DNA of 64,000 nucleotides from Pedobacter sp. Leaf41 (GCF_001422545.1 NZ_LMLE01000001.1:1238127-1302126); one strand, 5' to 3'; shown: positions 24,313 to 34,099, counted from the first letter of the stretch. Notes: generated from the sequence alone by a model not told the origin. Program-made: numbers and translations.

Positions 24313-25725
24313 TTAAGCTTTGAATTCAGCTTCGAATTTTTCGCCGAAACGATCTGTTGCTACCACCTTTACTGCTTTTACAGCTGGTGGAAAATGAGCA
24401 AGAAATAAATGTTCGGTAGAATGCGGTTCGGGAAAAGTTCTGCCTGCAGGTAGCGTTGCACCTTTGTATAAAGTAACCGTTTGCGGATCATAACCTTTTT
24501 GGTTCTCCATCTCTCCCATTGCTTTCCCATCCAGAAAATACTCCACCTTCCATTTCGGATCCCAATTCCATACATTAGCGATCAATCTTTTTTGATTGGT
24601 CAATTCATCCACATAAATATGTACTTGCTCCTTTTTATCTAAACCTGTTGATTTATAATACCACTTTAAATTTTTTCCATTTACTTCGTAAACACCATAA
24701 CCTCTTGGTGTTCCGTCCTCACAAACTGGGCCAGTCCACCAGGCACCACAAACTGCACCATGATTGTGTTCGAAAATTCCATCAATAATAACATTACGCA
24801 TGTAATGCGTATGGCCAGACATGATGTGAACATTGGTATAACCATTTAAAGCCGCATATAAATCTGTATTGTTTTTCACTGAATTATGCACTGGAATATG
24901 CAAATTGATGATAACCAGCGCATCTTTATCTACGAACTTTAAATCTTTCGCCAACCAATCTAGTTGAGCTTGAGAGATATAGCCGTCATATTTACGTTCT
25001 TCTCCAAGATAACGTACATCATCCATTACTACATAGTGTGCTTTACCGCGATTGAAAGAATAATAAGTTGGTCCGTAATGCTCTTGAAATGTCTTATCCG
25101 AGGTTTCATCGCCACCCATTCTGTAGTCCATATCATGGTTACCTAAACATTGAAAAAATGGAATACCCATTTCTTTCACTGCTTGATTATAATCGACAAA
25201 TAATTCATGGTTATCCCAAACAATGTCGCCAACCGTTATTCCATGTACCGGAATGTTTCCCATCGATTGAATTACCTTTTTAGTATCAGGAACCGATGTT
25301 GTCATCATTTTCTCGACATCTTTTTTATTCTTCACCTGCGGATCGGCCCAAATGATAAAATTGTGGCGATTATCATCTTGTTTCATCGCCTTCAACTCGA
25401 AATTTAAATCTGTTTTGGCATTAAGCTGCTCATAATACTTTGCCAAATGACTATCGGTCGTAAACTCGTAACCTGATGGTGTGCTAATCCAAATAAACTT
25501 TGCTAAAGGATTTACTTCGATCGTATACTTGCCATTTTTGTCAGTTTGGATTACATTAAAACCATCTGATACCACCACATTTGCAATACCTTTCCCTTTA
25601 GCGGTTACCCTGCCGCTAATTTTATTATCAATATCTAAAAGAGAAAAAGCTGAGTATGATTTTAAGCTTACAAATAAGGTTGTGGTAAGTAATCCAGTTT
25701 TTTGGATAAACGATCTTCTGTTCAT
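24313..25725 (-). CDS. Calcineurin-like metallophosphoesterase with N- and C-terminal accessory domains
   Basis: The 470-residue product starts MNRRSFIQKTGLL, a Tat-like twin-arginine signal. Residues about 30-110 form a carboxypeptidase-regulatory/MetallophosN-like beta domain (KISGRVTAKGKGIANVVVSDG). The catalytic core has IIWADPQVKN, ITVGDIVWDN, CLGNHDMDYR, INLHIPVHN and IMSGHTHYMR, which is the full metal-ligand set. The last ~130 residues are a MetallophosC-like beta domain (WNWDPKWKVEYFLDGK). Enzymes of this layout hydrolyse phosphodiesters or monoesters of phospholipid head groups or nucleotides. It begins the downstream half of the locus, separated from the DUF5689 gene by a large hairpin. 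Confidence 0.92.
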   Translation of the reverse strand: MNRRSFIQKTGLLTTTLFVSLKSYSAFSLLDIDNKISGRVTAKGKGIANVVVSDGFNVIQTDKNGKYTIEVNPLAKFIWISTPSGYEFTTDSHLAKYYEQLNAKTDLNFELKAMKQDDNRHNFIIWADPQVKNKKDVEKMMTTSVPDTKKVIQSMGNIPVHGITVGDIVWDNHELFVDYNQAVKEMGIPFFQCLGNHDMDYRMGGDETSDKTFQEHYGPTYYSFNRGKAHYVVMDDVRYLGEERKYDGYISQAQLDWLAKDLKFVDKDALVIINLHIPVHNSVKNNTDLYAALNGYTNVHIMSGHTHYMRNVIIDGIFEHNHGAVCGAWWTGPVCEDGTPRGYGVYEVNGKNLKWYYKSTGLDKKEQVHIYVDELTNQKRLIANVWNWDPKWKVEYFLDGKAMGEMENQKGYDPQTVTLYKGATLPAGRTFPEPHSTEHLFLAHFPPAVKAVKVVATDRFGEKFEAEFKA

Positions 25726-25794
25726 TTGGGATGAATATGTATTGGTGATTTGAAAATTTAATGGGAGATATTTAGAGTTTGAAGTTGCCTTTTT

Positions 25795-25840
25795 AAAATG
25801 TTTACGAGAAAATTCAACGGAATTTTCTCGTAAACATTTT
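25795..25840 (-). terminator. 20-bp perfect hairpin between DUF5689 and phosphoesterase genes
   Basis: Twenty bases (25795-25814) are exactly complementary to 25821-25840 around the loop CAACGG. The stem is long and AT-rich with a T-rich foot. It lies 28 bp past the DUF5689 stop. It may terminate, attenuate or stabilise the 3' end of the susCD mRNA, lowering expression of the enzymes downstream. Confidence 0.75.
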
Positions 25841-25868
25841 AACTTTCATTCAAGATTATGTAAATCCA

Positions 25869-27434
25869 CTACCTAACCTCAGTGGCATTTGCGCCTTCTA
25901 TTTCGGCTATGGTAGAAGTTTTGCTTAAGATAATTGTGGTTTGTGTACGTGCCTTTACCCACTTATTCAATTTTGTATCATAAGCACCACCCAACACGTA
26001 GAAGAAACCTGCATCTGCTGGCAATGCATAAGTTAAAGATTGAGTATTTGTTCCTGCTCTGTAATAAGGTTGAGGCACCAAGGTTTGTGGGTTGATGATA
26101 TCGTAAACATCTGTGTTTCCAATTCTATAACCAGCACCATAATTTGGCGCTGCGCCAATTTGATACAAACTTCCACCACTATGAACCCATAATACATCAA
26201 TAGGTGCGGTGGCTTGGGTAACTTCAATTCCTCTAAACAATGCCATACCAAACGCGTTCCCACTGTTTGCAAATAGCCCAGTTGTTGCATTTCCGGTTAC
26301 AGTGCTTGATGAATTGAATCTATCGCTTACCTTATTATAATCTAAAGCTCTTATCCATTTTGAGGATGCAATAGAGGTTGAATTTGCACCATTTATGAGC
26401 TTATTAATACCGCCAACATAGAAGAATTCTCCTTTTACAACTGTTCCAGATGTAAGATTAATTTTGTAAGTTCTTTGTTGCCCAGTTGCCCAACCTTGTG
26501 CCGGCACACCAGTAGGAATAGATGCACCTGCATTATTGCTTACAACTAACGAGAAAGGTGTAACTGCAAAATTAATATCTTTAGTTGCCCGAAGCTGTAC
26601 ATATTCATTATTACCATCGCCTCCATTAACGTCGCTGATAAAACCACTAATGATACATTCAGGAGCATCGACAGTTGAACTTAAAGGACTTATATCATTA
26701 GGATTGACCAAACGATGCTGTGGAACGATCTTATCATTAACCATTTTATTAATGATAATACCCCTATAATTGCCAGAATAAGGCGGTTTTACATTCGCAA
26801 ATGTTGCGCTTGGATCGGTAGCTAGTGTCAAATCTGCTGTACCATCATTAATTGTTTTTTCACCAGACAATGTTTCAGAACTCGACAAAGTAGGGTTAAA
26901 TGTACATTTGTAGATCGTAAGTAAAGTACAGTCATATCGATCAGGATAGGTGGTAATTAAGTTTCCGAATCCACGTGTATTGAACAATGTTTTCCCTGAA
27001 GCGATTTTAGTTACATCTGCACCCGATTTACCGGTAATTTGCAACGAGCCATCTACACGCTTTAAAACACCACCTTCAATTTTAACGTGAACTGAATCTC
27101 CTGGAACATATTTAGCCGCATCGGCACCAATATTAATAGCTATTCCTCTTAAAGAATCTGCTCCTCCAACAATTCTGGTATTTTGAATAATTAGCAAACC
27201 TGAAGGTAAATTTCTAGTGGAATGATCGGAGATTACCTGCCCCTTAACCATACTTGCTCCACGCATATTTTCGAGGTTTAAACTTACATCAGCATTAGTA
27301 TATATCTTCCGCAAATCGAAGTTCGGGATAAATGAACTTGGAGTAGAAATTACGTAATCGGAATCTCTTTTGCAACTTATTATAACGGCCATGCAAACTA
27401 ATGCATACAGCGCATTTTTTAATATCTTTTTCAT
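25869..27434 (-). CDS. DUF5689-domain surface lipoprotein
   Basis: Start is ATG 27432-27434 (a TTG precedes it by three codons). The 521-residue product begins MKKILKNALYALVCMAVIISCKR, a lipoprotein signal with the lipid-bearing Cys near residue 20. The region from about 40 to 240 (VKGQVISDHSTRNLPSG, IAINIGADAAKYVPGD, LKRVDGSLQITG) is the DUF5689 domain common beside SusCD pairs. A later EYVQLRATKDINF block may be a second beta-sandwich of lamin-tail type. It probably sits on the cell surface as an auxiliary ligand-binding or hydrolytic protein. Ligand is unknown. It lies 24 bp after susD in one operon. Confidence 0.85.
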   Translation of the reverse strand: MKKILKNALYALVCMAVIISCKRDSDYVISTPSSFIPNFDLRKIYTNADVSLNLENMRGASMVKGQVISDHSTRNLPSGLLIIQNTRIVGGADSLRGIAINIGADAAKYVPGDSVHVKIEGGVLKRVDGSLQITGKSGADVTKIASGKTLFNTRGFGNLITTYPDRYDCTLLTIYKCTFNPTLSSSETLSGEKTINDGTADLTLATDPSATFANVKPPYSGNYRGIIINKMVNDKIVPQHRLVNPNDISPLSSTVDAPECIISGFISDVNGGDGNNEYVQLRATKDINFAVTPFSLVVSNNAGASIPTGVPAQGWATGQQRTYKINLTSGTVVKGEFFYVGGINKLINGANSTSIASSKWIRALDYNKVSDRFNSSSTVTGNATTGLFANSGNAFGMALFRGIEVTQATAPIDVLWVHSGGSLYQIGAAPNYGAGYRIGNTDVYDIINPQTLVPQPYYRAGTNTQSLTYALPADAGFFYVLGGAYDTKLNKWVKARTQTTIILSKTSTIAEIEGANATEVR

Positions 27435-27458
27435 AATTTTCAAATGAATTTTTTATGA

Positions 27459-29030
27459 TTATGGCTTTTGCCACCACATTAGCGTATTAATATCATCAGG
27501 TCCCTGTATGGCTATCGCATTACTGTAGCTTGTTGGGTTTGTAGATTGGGTAACCAACGGATAATTTAACCTGGCTGGCATTTTTTGGTTATTTACTAAA
27601 CCTGGTCCCTTAGGTAGAATTGGATGGCCAGTTCTTCGAAACTCAAACCACTGTTGCATATCTACCAAAAACAAGGCATAGTATTTTTGAATGTGGATCA
27701 TTTCCAGCTGGCTCGTATTGCCTAAAGTTGTATTATCTAGAGGCAATGTTGGGTCCCATTCCAAATCGGCAGCGGTGATATAATCGATAAATCTACTATC
27801 AGTTGGGGTACTGATGTAGTTTGGCAGCCAATAGTTAATGGCATCAACCATTCCTTTATAGTAATATTTTTCAGTAGGCCCGCTAATCCACCCTTTTGCA
27901 GCAGCTTCTGCTAAAATGAAATCAACTTCCGCCGTGTTCATGATAATTCCTGTAAAACGATCGGTTTGTAATGTTGGTTTATTCGAATCAGCATCTGAAT
28001 TAAAATGTGATAAAACAGTAACACCAGAACCAGGTGCGTAACCACTTGGAACGCCTACAAAACCTCCATTTGGAGCTTGATCTATGCAAAAGCGATTAAC
28101 ATTTCCTGTTCCCAAACTTCCATTCATTCTTGGATCACCCCAACTAACTAATTTACTTAAAAAGAAATCACAGATAGGGATACCTCTAAAGTCGGCGGCA
28201 CGTATATTTACCATGAATGGCGATGAATAAACTGCTGTGCTGCTATTGGTTCCATTCCATAGTATTTTAGCGGTATGCGTATTGTCTTGCATAATCGGGT
28301 ATTCTGCAGGATTAGTATCCACAATCTGTTTAATCTTAGCAATAACACTTGTTGAAACCTCACTTTTGGCCGATACTCTTAACAAAAGCCGTAAGTATAG
28401 AGAATTGCAGAACCTCCTCCATTTAGAAACATCTCCCTGAAAAACAGGATCACTAGTAGCAACAATAGGAGTTCCTTCTTTTAAAAGTTGGTTTGCTTGC
28501 TCCAGTTGAGCGAACATCGCAGTATAAATATCTTTTTGCCTATCAAATGCAGGTTGTACATTACCTTCTTTCCCCATATTCGCCTGGCTGAAAGGAATAT
28601 CTCCATAAGTATCGGTGAGTAATTGATATACCCAAGTTTGTGCTATCAATGATATGCCTTGATAAGATTTATTAAGTGATTCTGGTTTGCTCGCAATATT
28701 GTAAATATCTTTTAAATCAGTAAGATATAGGTACCAATTGTTCCAGGTATAATCTGCAAGCGTTCTGCGTACATCATACCTAAAAACCCGACCCTCAGAA
28801 TCATTAATCTCAACGGTAACTTGCATTAACTGGTTGTTGAAATTCCAGTTTCTGACCATATTAGTATTTAATACGCCTACCAGCGCCGGCGCAAGTAATT
28901 GGTTTGCACTTGTTGTACTTTTGCCAATAGGATCAGTATTTACCTCCGTAAAATCTTTTGTACAAGATGATACCGCCAAACCGATAATGGCCAAAAATGT
29001 ATACGTTATTTTAAGTTTATAATTTTTCAT
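27459..29030 (-). CDS. SusD/RagB-like nutrient-binding lipoprotein
   Basis: The 523-residue lipoprotein (AVSSCTKDF, Cys23) has the SusD-like_2 sequence pattern: FTEVNTDPIGKSTTSANQLLAPAL, WVYQLLTDTYGDIPFSQA, the TPR-like helices with RRFCNSLYLRLLLRVS, and TAEVDFILAEAAAKGW, ending with QKYYALFLVDMQQWFEFRRTGHPIL. It caps the SusC transporter on the outside of the cell and captures the ligand. It starts 11 bp after susC. The downstream secreted phosphodiesterases suggest that the ligand is a phosphodiester or phospholipid head group rather than a glycan. Confidence 0.95.
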   Translation of the reverse strand: MKNYKLKITYTFLAIIGLAVSSCTKDFTEVNTDPIGKSTTSANQLLAPALVGVLNTNMVRNWNFNNQLMQVTVEINDSEGRVFRYDVRRTLADYTWNNWYLYLTDLKDIYNIASKPESLNKSYQGISLIAQTWVYQLLTDTYGDIPFSQANMGKEGNVQPAFDRQKDIYTAMFAQLEQANQLLKEGTPIVATSDPVFQGDVSKWRRFCNSLYLRLLLRVSAKSEVSTSVIAKIKQIVDTNPAEYPIMQDNTHTAKILWNGTNSSTAVYSSPFMVNIRAADFRGIPICDFFLSKLVSWGDPRMNGSLGTGNVNRFCIDQAPNGGFVGVPSGYAPGSGVTVLSHFNSDADSNKPTLQTDRFTGIIMNTAEVDFILAEAAAKGWISGPTEKYYYKGMVDAINYWLPNYISTPTDSRFIDYITAADLEWDPTLPLDNTTLGNTSQLEMIHIQKYYALFLVDMQQWFEFRRTGHPILPKGPGLVNNQKMPARLNYPLVTQSTNPTSYSNAIAIQGPDDINTLMWWQKP

Positions 29031-29041
29031 GATAAATAAAG

Positions 29042-32000
29042 TTAAAGTCCAACAACTAAACGGGCGCCAAAGGTACGGGTTGAAGGCAACTGCCCAGTTT
29101 CAAATCCCTGAACAATATCTGATCCTGCTAAAGTTCCAAACTCTGGATCGAATGCAGGCCAAGGCGACCAAATAAATAAGTTACGGCCATAAACACCTAA
29201 GCTTAGTTTGGTAAAACCAAGACCTTTAAGCACTCTTTGCCCAAAATTATAGGTTAAATTGGCTTCCCTGAATTTCAAATAATCAGTTCTAAAAACGCTT
29301 CCCTCCGCTTGGCCGCTACCATATATAGATTCGTAATAAGCGTTCATATCAGTAGCCACTACATCATTTTTTCTATAAGTACCATCTGGATTTAAAAGAA
29401 CGCCGTCACCAACAACACCGTTGTATCTTCCTGGTAAAGTGATAGTATGCTTACCCAATGATGCCATTCTAGAAAATGTTAACGAATGCCCAACTGCACC
29501 TAACTGTGCATCGAACAGAGCGCCAAGACTTAAATTCTTGTAGGAGATGTTTGATCCGAAACCAAATCTAAATTGTGGTAACGTATTACCCAAATACAAT
29601 AAGTTTGGATTTTCAAGGGCAACACCCGTTTGCGGGTTAAATACGATTTGACCGTCTGGAGATCTTAAATAACCTCTTCCATACATATCTCCCATGCTTC
29701 CGCCAACATTGGCTACCACCTGGCCACCACCTAGGGCACCAGTGCGTAATACAACTGAACTATCCGCTAACTCTCTAATTTTATTTCTATTGGCCGAAAA
29801 ATTTGCATTTACTTCCCATTTAAAAACTCTTGATTTGAGTGGTGTTCCATTAATAGCCAACTCTATACCTTTATTATCTACTCTACCTATATTTATAACC
29901 TGCAAGTTGTAACCTGTAGATTTGTCGATAATTCTACTGAGTATTTGGTTTTTAGTATTCCCGCTGTATGCAGCAAAATCAAAATTTAATCTATTATTAA
30001 ATAGTTTTACTTCCATACCCACTTCAACCGTTGTAGTGATAAGCGGTTTTAAATCAGGATTTGGCAACACACGAGGATTGTTCATCGCACTATCCGGATA
30101 AATTCCGTCGCTTGCATACAAATAATTATAGGCAGTTCTGTAAGGAACAGTGCTTCCACTACCTACTTGTGCAATTGAAGCTCTTAACTTGGCAAAACTT
30201 ACCATCTTAGGTAGCTTCCAATAATCCGAAGCAATAAAAGCCAAACTTGCTGATGGATAGAAAAAACCAACATTATCAGTTCTGGTGATAGTAGCTAAAG
30301 TGCTGTTCCAATCTTGACGGGCTGTGATATCTAAGAAAAGATAATTCTTATAACTTAAAGAAGCTAGTGCATAAAAACTGTTCAGTCTAAATTGCGCTGT
30401 ATCTGGAACATATACCACTGGATTCTGATTATTTGTTAAATCATAAAGATTTGGAATAATTAATCCATCGGCTCTTTTCTCTAATTTATTATATTGGTTT
30501 CTCATTTGGCTACCGCCTACACTAGCGGTCACTTGAAAATCTTTGGAGATTTTCTTATTATATCTTAATAAAAAGTCAGCACTTATTTCATACGAACGGA
30601 TGTCGGCTACACGGAAGGAACCCTGTGCAAATTTATTACCGGCAGCATCCCAAGGACGGCGGGTTTCCCGAACATCGTTATTTAAATCGCCAGATGCTCT
30701 TAACATCAGACTAAGCTCATCAGTAAATTTATAGGTAGCTTGAATATTTCCTAACCAACCATTACGTCTCTGCCCATTTAAATATTGTTCTGAAATTGCA
30801 TAAGGCCCTTCAGGAAAAGTTGTGGTTAAGTTCGTAAACTGTCTAAAAACTTGACCTGGTGCCCAGTAGTCTTTATACCAATCTATATTTACATTAGGTT
30901 GCGCAAACATAAACCAATACATTAACGATTGATTACCATATCCTGTTGCAGGCAAATTATCACTATTGCGATTACTGTATTGTATTTTAGTATTAATATT
31001 TAATTTTTTAGTGATATTGGTTGTTGCATTTAAGGCTACTGTAGTTCTATCTAAGCCCGTATTGGGTACAATCCACTCATTATTTCCATGACTTGCTGAT
31101 AAACGTAAACCAACTTTTTTAAAAGTACCATCTATGCTGAATGAGTTTGATGATTCAAAACCTGTTTTAAAAAATGCATCGACAGGATCAGGCGCAGCCA
31201 CCCAAGGAGTTCTGGTTAACCCTTGACTTTTGGTCGCAGGATCATACTGAAAAAACATCATACCTGGAGAAAACTCTGGCCCGTATGTAGAACTTGTGGC
31301 ACTTGTGTTTGCACCATCAGCACTTGCAGCATAAGAAAAGTATGAATTTCCGGCAACGCCTGCCCCGTATTGTGTTTGCCTATCAGGACTGCGGTTTATT
31401 TCTTCCCATGCGCTATTTGATGTAAATGAAATATTAACTTTTTTTCGGTTTAAGCCAGCAGATTTGGTTGTAATAATGATTGCCCCATTTGCACCACGTT
31501 GACCATATAATGCTGATGCCGCAGGTCCTTTTAAGATAGTAACGTTCTCAATATCATCGGGATTCAAATCGTTTAAACCACTGCCAAAATCGGCCGGCAT
31601 TATATCTCCTGATGTACCGTAAACGCCACCGCCTGTTCCACCAGTACGCCTGGCCGAACTACTTGCAACCACACCATCGATTACAATTAATGCTTCGTTA
31701 TCGCCCGTCAAATTGTTTTCACCACGCAAAATTATTTTGTTTGATCCTGCAGGACCGCTATTTCTAACCAAATTTAAACCAGCAACTTTACCCGATAAGG
31801 CATCCGTCCAGTTACTTGATACCGCATTGGTGAATGCTGTACTATCTAATTTAGAAACCGCATAACCTAGTGATTTTTCTTCTCGTTTTATGCCTAGAGC
31901 AGTTACTACCACTTCATTTAACTGGCTGTTTGATGATTTCAACCTGATGGTTAGTCCAGTCAGATTACCAGAAATATTTCTGCTTACCACCGTATATCCA

Positions 32001-32365
32001 ACCATGTTGAATGAAATGGTTCCCGCACCTTGAAGCGTAACCGAAAAATCTCCGCTATCGTTTGTTACGCCCAATACCTTTCTAGCGCCATCACTTATGG
32101 TTGTACCCACTAAAGGCTGTCCATCTCCATCATCGAGCACTTTTCCTTTAACTACAAATCGTTGTGCCGGCTGCTGCGCAAACAGGCTCACAGTAGATGA
32201 TAGAAATAGCCCAATAAGTAGAATTTTGAAATAAAATGAAAAGGGATGACTTACTACTGCTAGAAAAGACTTCTGTTCATCACACTGAGGATGCTTAGGG
32301 ATTTCATCAACAGTTTTTGATCCATGCCAAAACATGGAACTAGTTTTAGTAAAAAGTTTGTTCAT
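29042..32365 (-). CDS. SusC/RagA-type TonB-linked outer-membrane transporter
   Basis: The 1107-residue protein has an unusually long N-terminal lead (about 45 polar residues containing CDEQ) before the hydrophobic signal segment and AQQPAQ. A carboxypeptidase-regulatory domain (VVKGKVLDDGDGQPLVGTTI) follows, then the TonB box and plug (LNEVVVTALGIKREEKSLGYAV, GQRGANGAIIITTKSG-like region) and a large barrel. It forms a pair with the SusD-like lipoprotein. No FecR/anti-sigma or hybrid two-component regulator is adjacent. Instead, three TTAAY repeats at 11-bp spacing lie about 85-110 bp upstream, suggesting control by a PhoB-like regulator. The barrel class is certain; the substrate is inferred from the phosphodiesterase genes. 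Confidence 0.95.
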   Translation of the reverse strand: MNKLFTKTSSMFWHGSKTVDEIPKHPQCDEQKSFLAVVSHPFSFYFKILLIGLFLSSTVSLFAQQPAQRFVVKGKVLDDGDGQPLVGTTISDGARKVLGVTNDSGDFSVTLQGAGTISFNMVGYTVVSRNISGNLTGLTIRLKSSNSQLNEVVVTALGIKREEKSLGYAVSKLDSTAFTNAVSSNWTDALSGKVAGLNLVRNSGPAGSNKIILRGENNLTGDNEALIVIDGVVASSSARRTGGTGGGVYGTSGDIMPADFGSGLNDLNPDDIENVTILKGPAASALYGQRGANGAIIITTKSAGLNRKKVNISFTSNSAWEEINRSPDRQTQYGAGVAGNSYFSYAASADGANTSATSSTYGPEFSPGMMFFQYDPATKSQGLTRTPWVAAPDPVDAFFKTGFESSNSFSIDGTFKKVGLRLSASHGNNEWIVPNTGLDRTTVALNATTNITKKLNINTKIQYSNRNSDNLPATGYGNQSLMYWFMFAQPNVNIDWYKDYWAPGQVFRQFTNLTTTFPEGPYAISEQYLNGQRRNGWLGNIQATYKFTDELSLMLRASGDLNNDVRETRRPWDAAGNKFAQGSFRVADIRSYEISADFLLRYNKKISKDFQVTASVGGSQMRNQYNKLEKRADGLIIPNLYDLTNNQNPVVYVPDTAQFRLNSFYALASLSYKNYLFLDITARQDWNSTLATITRTDNVGFFYPSASLAFIASDYWKLPKMVSFAKLRASIAQVGSGSTVPYRTAYNYLYASDGIYPDSAMNNPRVLPNPDLKPLITTTVEVGMEVKLFNNRLNFDFAAYSGNTKNQILSRIIDKSTGYNLQVINIGRVDNKGIELAINGTPLKSRVFKWEVNANFSANRNKIRELADSSVVLRTGALGGGQVVANVGGSMGDMYGRGYLRSPDGQIVFNPQTGVALENPNLLYLGNTLPQFRFGFGSNISYKNLSLGALFDAQLGAVGHSLTFSRMASLGKHTITLPGRYNGVVGDGVLLNPDGTYRKNDVVATDMNAYYESIYGSGQAEGSVFRTDYLKFREANLTYNFGQRVLKGLGFTKLSLGVYGRNLFIWSPWPAFDPEFGTLAGSDIVQGFETGQLPSTRTFGARLVVGL

Positions 32366-32890
32366 ATTATATCCGGTTATTAGCTTTTTTAATTAGTAAT
32401 CTTCGTTTTGTTACGCCTTCGGAATAGCTGCAAAATAAGCCCTTCGAGATTAAGGATATGTTAAGCAAAAATTAAGAAAACAAAATAAACGCTCATAAAA
32501 TTACGAATTGTTCGTTTTTCCATTATTAATGGTTTCGATAAATAAAATTAGGAAAACAAATCGAAACTAAAAACAATTTACGATTTTCAGAAAATAATTA
32601 TCTTTTTTAATGTAGATAATTCTATTTTAAAGAAAATGAAGTGCTAGGATAATTCGACATATGATGAAAGAAAGGTACGATAAAAAAGCTTCAAGCTATA
32701 TATACACACATTAACATTATAAGTTACTAATAGGAAGCCACTAAAGAAGAACCGGTAATTATTTGGTTACATTGAAAATATTTAAATATAACTAACATGT
32801 TATTAAAGCATTTTTAATAAAATAAAAGATGTATGTAACATTCTCATGTCAGACTAAATGAAAGAGAAAGAAACATCAAACACTACGCTC
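32366..32890. other. 525-bp AT-rich intergenic region upstream of susC
   Basis: No gene or RNA fold is recognisable here. The part nearest susC carries the TTAAY direct repeats at 32449-32475. Farther out the DNA is a plain AT-rich stretch between the susC promoter region and the end of the fatty-acid-hydroxylase gene; both flanking genes are on the minus strand and I found no strong terminator stem. Confidence 0.5.
32449..32475 (-). promoter_or_regulatory. Candidate PhoB/PhoP box: three TTAAY repeats at 11-bp spacing upstream of susC
   Basis: On the minus strand TTAATT, TTAACA and TTAATC follow one another with exactly 5 bp between hexamers (plus-strand RTTAA at 32449, 32460 and 32471). PhoB/PhoP-type regulators bind direct repeats with 11-bp periodicity, for example TTAACA-N5-TTAACA. 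The site is about 85-110 bp before the susC ATG. In AT-rich DNA chance matches occur, but a similar array precedes ppk1. Confidence 0.45.
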
Positions 32891-34099
32891 TTACCTAGCA
32901 AAAACATACTTAATGTAAATTTTACTTAAAGAAATTGTTCTCTCTAGAATAACAAGTACGAATATTGGCAAAATAACGAAGCTGAAAATATTTAAGCTAT
33001 AAAACAAGTAAGCCAGAATTAAAATCAAACGAAAGCATTCAAGATAATAGATCCATCTTCGTTGCTCCAGGAGCGCACCAATATTGATTAAAGTAATCAG
33101 AATAAAAGACGAGATGGCGATTTTCCCCCACGAATCAATAACGTTAAAAAACAATGTTAGCCCCGTAAGCATGGCTACAACCACAATTAATTGAATATTC
33201 AGGTAAAGCCTAAAATTTACCCTGGAGTTTTTCTTAATCTTATTTTGTTCAAATCTCTTTTCTAAAATTGGCCTGATATTTTGGTCCATCAATGCAGGAC
33301 TACCAAAGAGTGCATCCCATTTCGCCCTAAAACCATTTGCTTGCTTGTAGGCCTCTCCTATTTCGAGGTAGTAATGGAAATGTTGCCACAAAAAACTATA
33401 ACTTTTTAATGGGTGCGTGAGTCCGTATTTTGGGGCCTCCTGCTCCTGCTGAAAAGTACCGAAAAGTTTATCCCAAAAAACGAAAACATCACCATAATTT
33501 TTATCCAAATACTTTTCATCACTTGCATGGTGCACTCCATGAAGCGATGGGGTAATGAAAATCTTTTCTAACCAACCCAGTTTCCCTACCATTTGCGTAT
33601 GGGTAAAAAATGAGTAGGCCCCATGCACCAACAATATGCTAATGATCATAGTAGGATGAAAACCTATGAAGGGCAATATGCACCAGAATACATTTCTAAA
33701 AACTGCCTGGAAAGTGGTGATTCTCGCCGCTGCAGAGAGGTTGAATTCTTCGCTTTGGTGATGAACTATGTGTGCAGCCCATAAAAAATTAATTTCATGC
33801 CCCAGTCGATGATACCAATACCAAACTAAATCTGTCGCCAACAGTAGCAAAACCCAAACGTACCATTTTGTAGAAATATCAAACAAAGCATAATTACTAT
33901 ATACCCAATCATAAACCTGGTAAAAACTAGCTGCAATAAACAGATTTAATAGGCGCTCGGCTATACCTACACTAAAGTTAGCTACGGTACTTTCATATTT
34001 AAAAATTTTCTCCCTTTTTTGCCTTTGAGCGATTTTATATTCAATAAATACAAAAATAAAAAACGCAGGAATTGCAAATGCAAGATAATTTAAGCCCAT
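32891..34099 (-). CDS. Sterol desaturase/fatty acid hydroxylase family membrane protein
   Basis: Start is ATG 34097-34099; a TTG 12 codons upstream is less likely. The 402-residue product is an integral membrane di-iron enzyme: hydrophobic helices near 5-25, 45-65, 75-95, 150-175, and three or four more at the C-terminus. The histidine clusters are WYWYHRLGHE, HIVHHQSEEFN and LHGVHHASD with a downstream NYGDVFVFWDKLFGTF, all hallmark of this superfamily. Members hydroxylate or desaturate fatty acids, sterols or carotenoids; TMEM195/alkylglycerol monooxygenase-like proteins have this length with extra C-terminal helices. Substrate is not determined. It is divergent from the glucokinase gene. 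Confidence 0.9.
   Translation of the reverse strand: MGLNYLAFAIPAFFIFVFIEYKIAQRQKREKIFKYESTVANFSVGIAERLLNLFIAASFYQVYDWVYSNYALFDISTKWYVWVLLLLATDLVWYWYHRLGHEINFLWAAHIVHHQSEEFNLSAAARITTFQAVFRNVFWCILPFIGFHPTMIISILLVHGAYSFFTHTQMVGKLGWLEKIFITPSLHGVHHASDEKYLDKNYGDVFVFWDKLFGTFQQEQEAPKYGLTHPLKSYSFLWQHFHYYLEIGEAYKQANGFRAKWDALFGSPALMDQNIRPILEKRFEQNKIKKNSRVNFRLYLNIQLIVVVAMLTGLTLFFNVIDSWGKIAISSFILITLINIGALLEQRRWIYYLECFRLILILAYLFYSLNIFSFVILPIFVLVILERTISLSKIYIKYVFAR

Noticed and set aside
32366..32448. Bacteroidota -33/-7 promoter directly upstream of susC
   Set aside because: Several TTATTTTG-like strings occur but none fits TAnnTTTG with a properly spaced TTTG.
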